NCBI RefSeq assembly: GCF_003053565.1
Contig: NZ_QAXS01000007.1
Location: 16,369-80,368, forward strand
DNA from: Halanaerobium saccharolyticum
Lineage (GTDB): Bacteria > Bacillota > Halanaerobiia > Halanaerobiales > Halanaerobiaceae
DNA length: 64,000 bases
Direction of reading: 5' to 3'
Both the position numbers and the translations under genes were made by a program. The notes beneath the pieces are model-generated. The model did no database searches, was not told where the DNA came from, and worked only from the letters and a program-made list of their open reading frames with translations. Numbering within the stretch: position 1 is the first letter of the stretch; every line of letters starts with the position of its first letter. Positions 63,984 to 64,000 of this stretch are shown here, one piece after another.

Positions 63984-64000
63984 TTGTTGAGAAAAATTTA
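63984..64000 (+). CDS. Possible 5' end of the next gene (truncated)
   Basis: TTG TTG AGA AAA follows GGAAGGGAT at a suitable distance and downstream of a promoter. Only five codons are visible, so nothing can be said about the product. Confidence 0.25.

Overview
The window is a low-GC Firmicute-type chromosome segment from a strict anaerobe. Supporting traits are the tuf-rpmG-secE-nusG start, tuf copies at both ends of the rpoBC/str block, Zn-ligand versions of L33, L36, S4 and S14, frequent TTG/GTG starts behind strong AGGAGG sites, a glmS ribozyme, an L10 leader and a trimeric [FeFe] hydrogenase. The A+T-rich sequence and acidic proteins fit the Halanaerobiales (Halanaerobium-like), but that placement is inference.

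Bases 1-36123 are the translation/transcription super-cluster, all on the + strand: tuf1; rpmG-secE-nusG-rplK-rplA; rplJL with its leader; rpoBC; an L7Ae-like protein, rpsL, rpsG, fusA, tuf2; the S10-spc-alpha ribosomal operons with secY, adk, map, a KOW protein, infA and rpoA; then ecfA1-ecfA2-ecfT, truA, rplM and rpsI. rpmD (L30), normally between rpsE and rplO, is absent. Several units carry recognisable or candidate RNA control elements: an L1-type site, the L10 leader, an L13-type hairpin, and a hairpin placed between the nusG Shine-Dalgarno and its start codon.

Bases 36124-38184 are the accessory gap: a terminator, a 219-bp foldback whose tip folds into two further hairpins, and an insertion sequence on the - strand. 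The transposase frame has no ATG/GTG/TTG at its N-terminus and appears to start at ATT behind a Shine-Dalgarno that can be masked by its own leader.

Bases 38185-51575 hold housekeeping genes: an AmmeMemoRadiSam trio, a 53-aa zinc ribbon, a degenerate CPBP-like membrane protein (- strand), cdaA with a short cdaR, glmM, a glmS ribozyme and glmS, acpS, nnr, dcd, and an SF1 helicase with an apparent DbpA-like RNA-binding N-terminus. Bases 51576-52655 hold a stand-alone 48-aa gene resembling the tail of the neighbouring antitoxin, followed by a mazEF-type toxin-antitoxin pair.

Bases 52834-61078 are one hydrogenase locus. Regulatory or accessory genes (two DRTGG proteins, two HATPase proteins, a hydrogenase-like iron-sulfur protein with a degenerate active-site motif, and a PHP phosphoesterase) precede and interleave with hydC, hydB and hydA. 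A consensus-like promoter followed by two palindromes lies upstream. The window closes with a GlcNAc-type PTS permease under a perfect consensus promoter, a PEP-phosphonomutase-like TIM-barrel protein, and the promoter of the next gene. No tRNA, rRNA or CRISPR was seen.

The best candidates for something undescribed are the solo antitoxin-tail gene (51696-51936), the structured foldback (36201-36419), the transposase start and leader (37873-37958), the Shine-Dalgarno and mini-ORF overlapping the glmS ribozyme cleavage site (44537-44582) and the nusG initiation hairpin (1831-1868).
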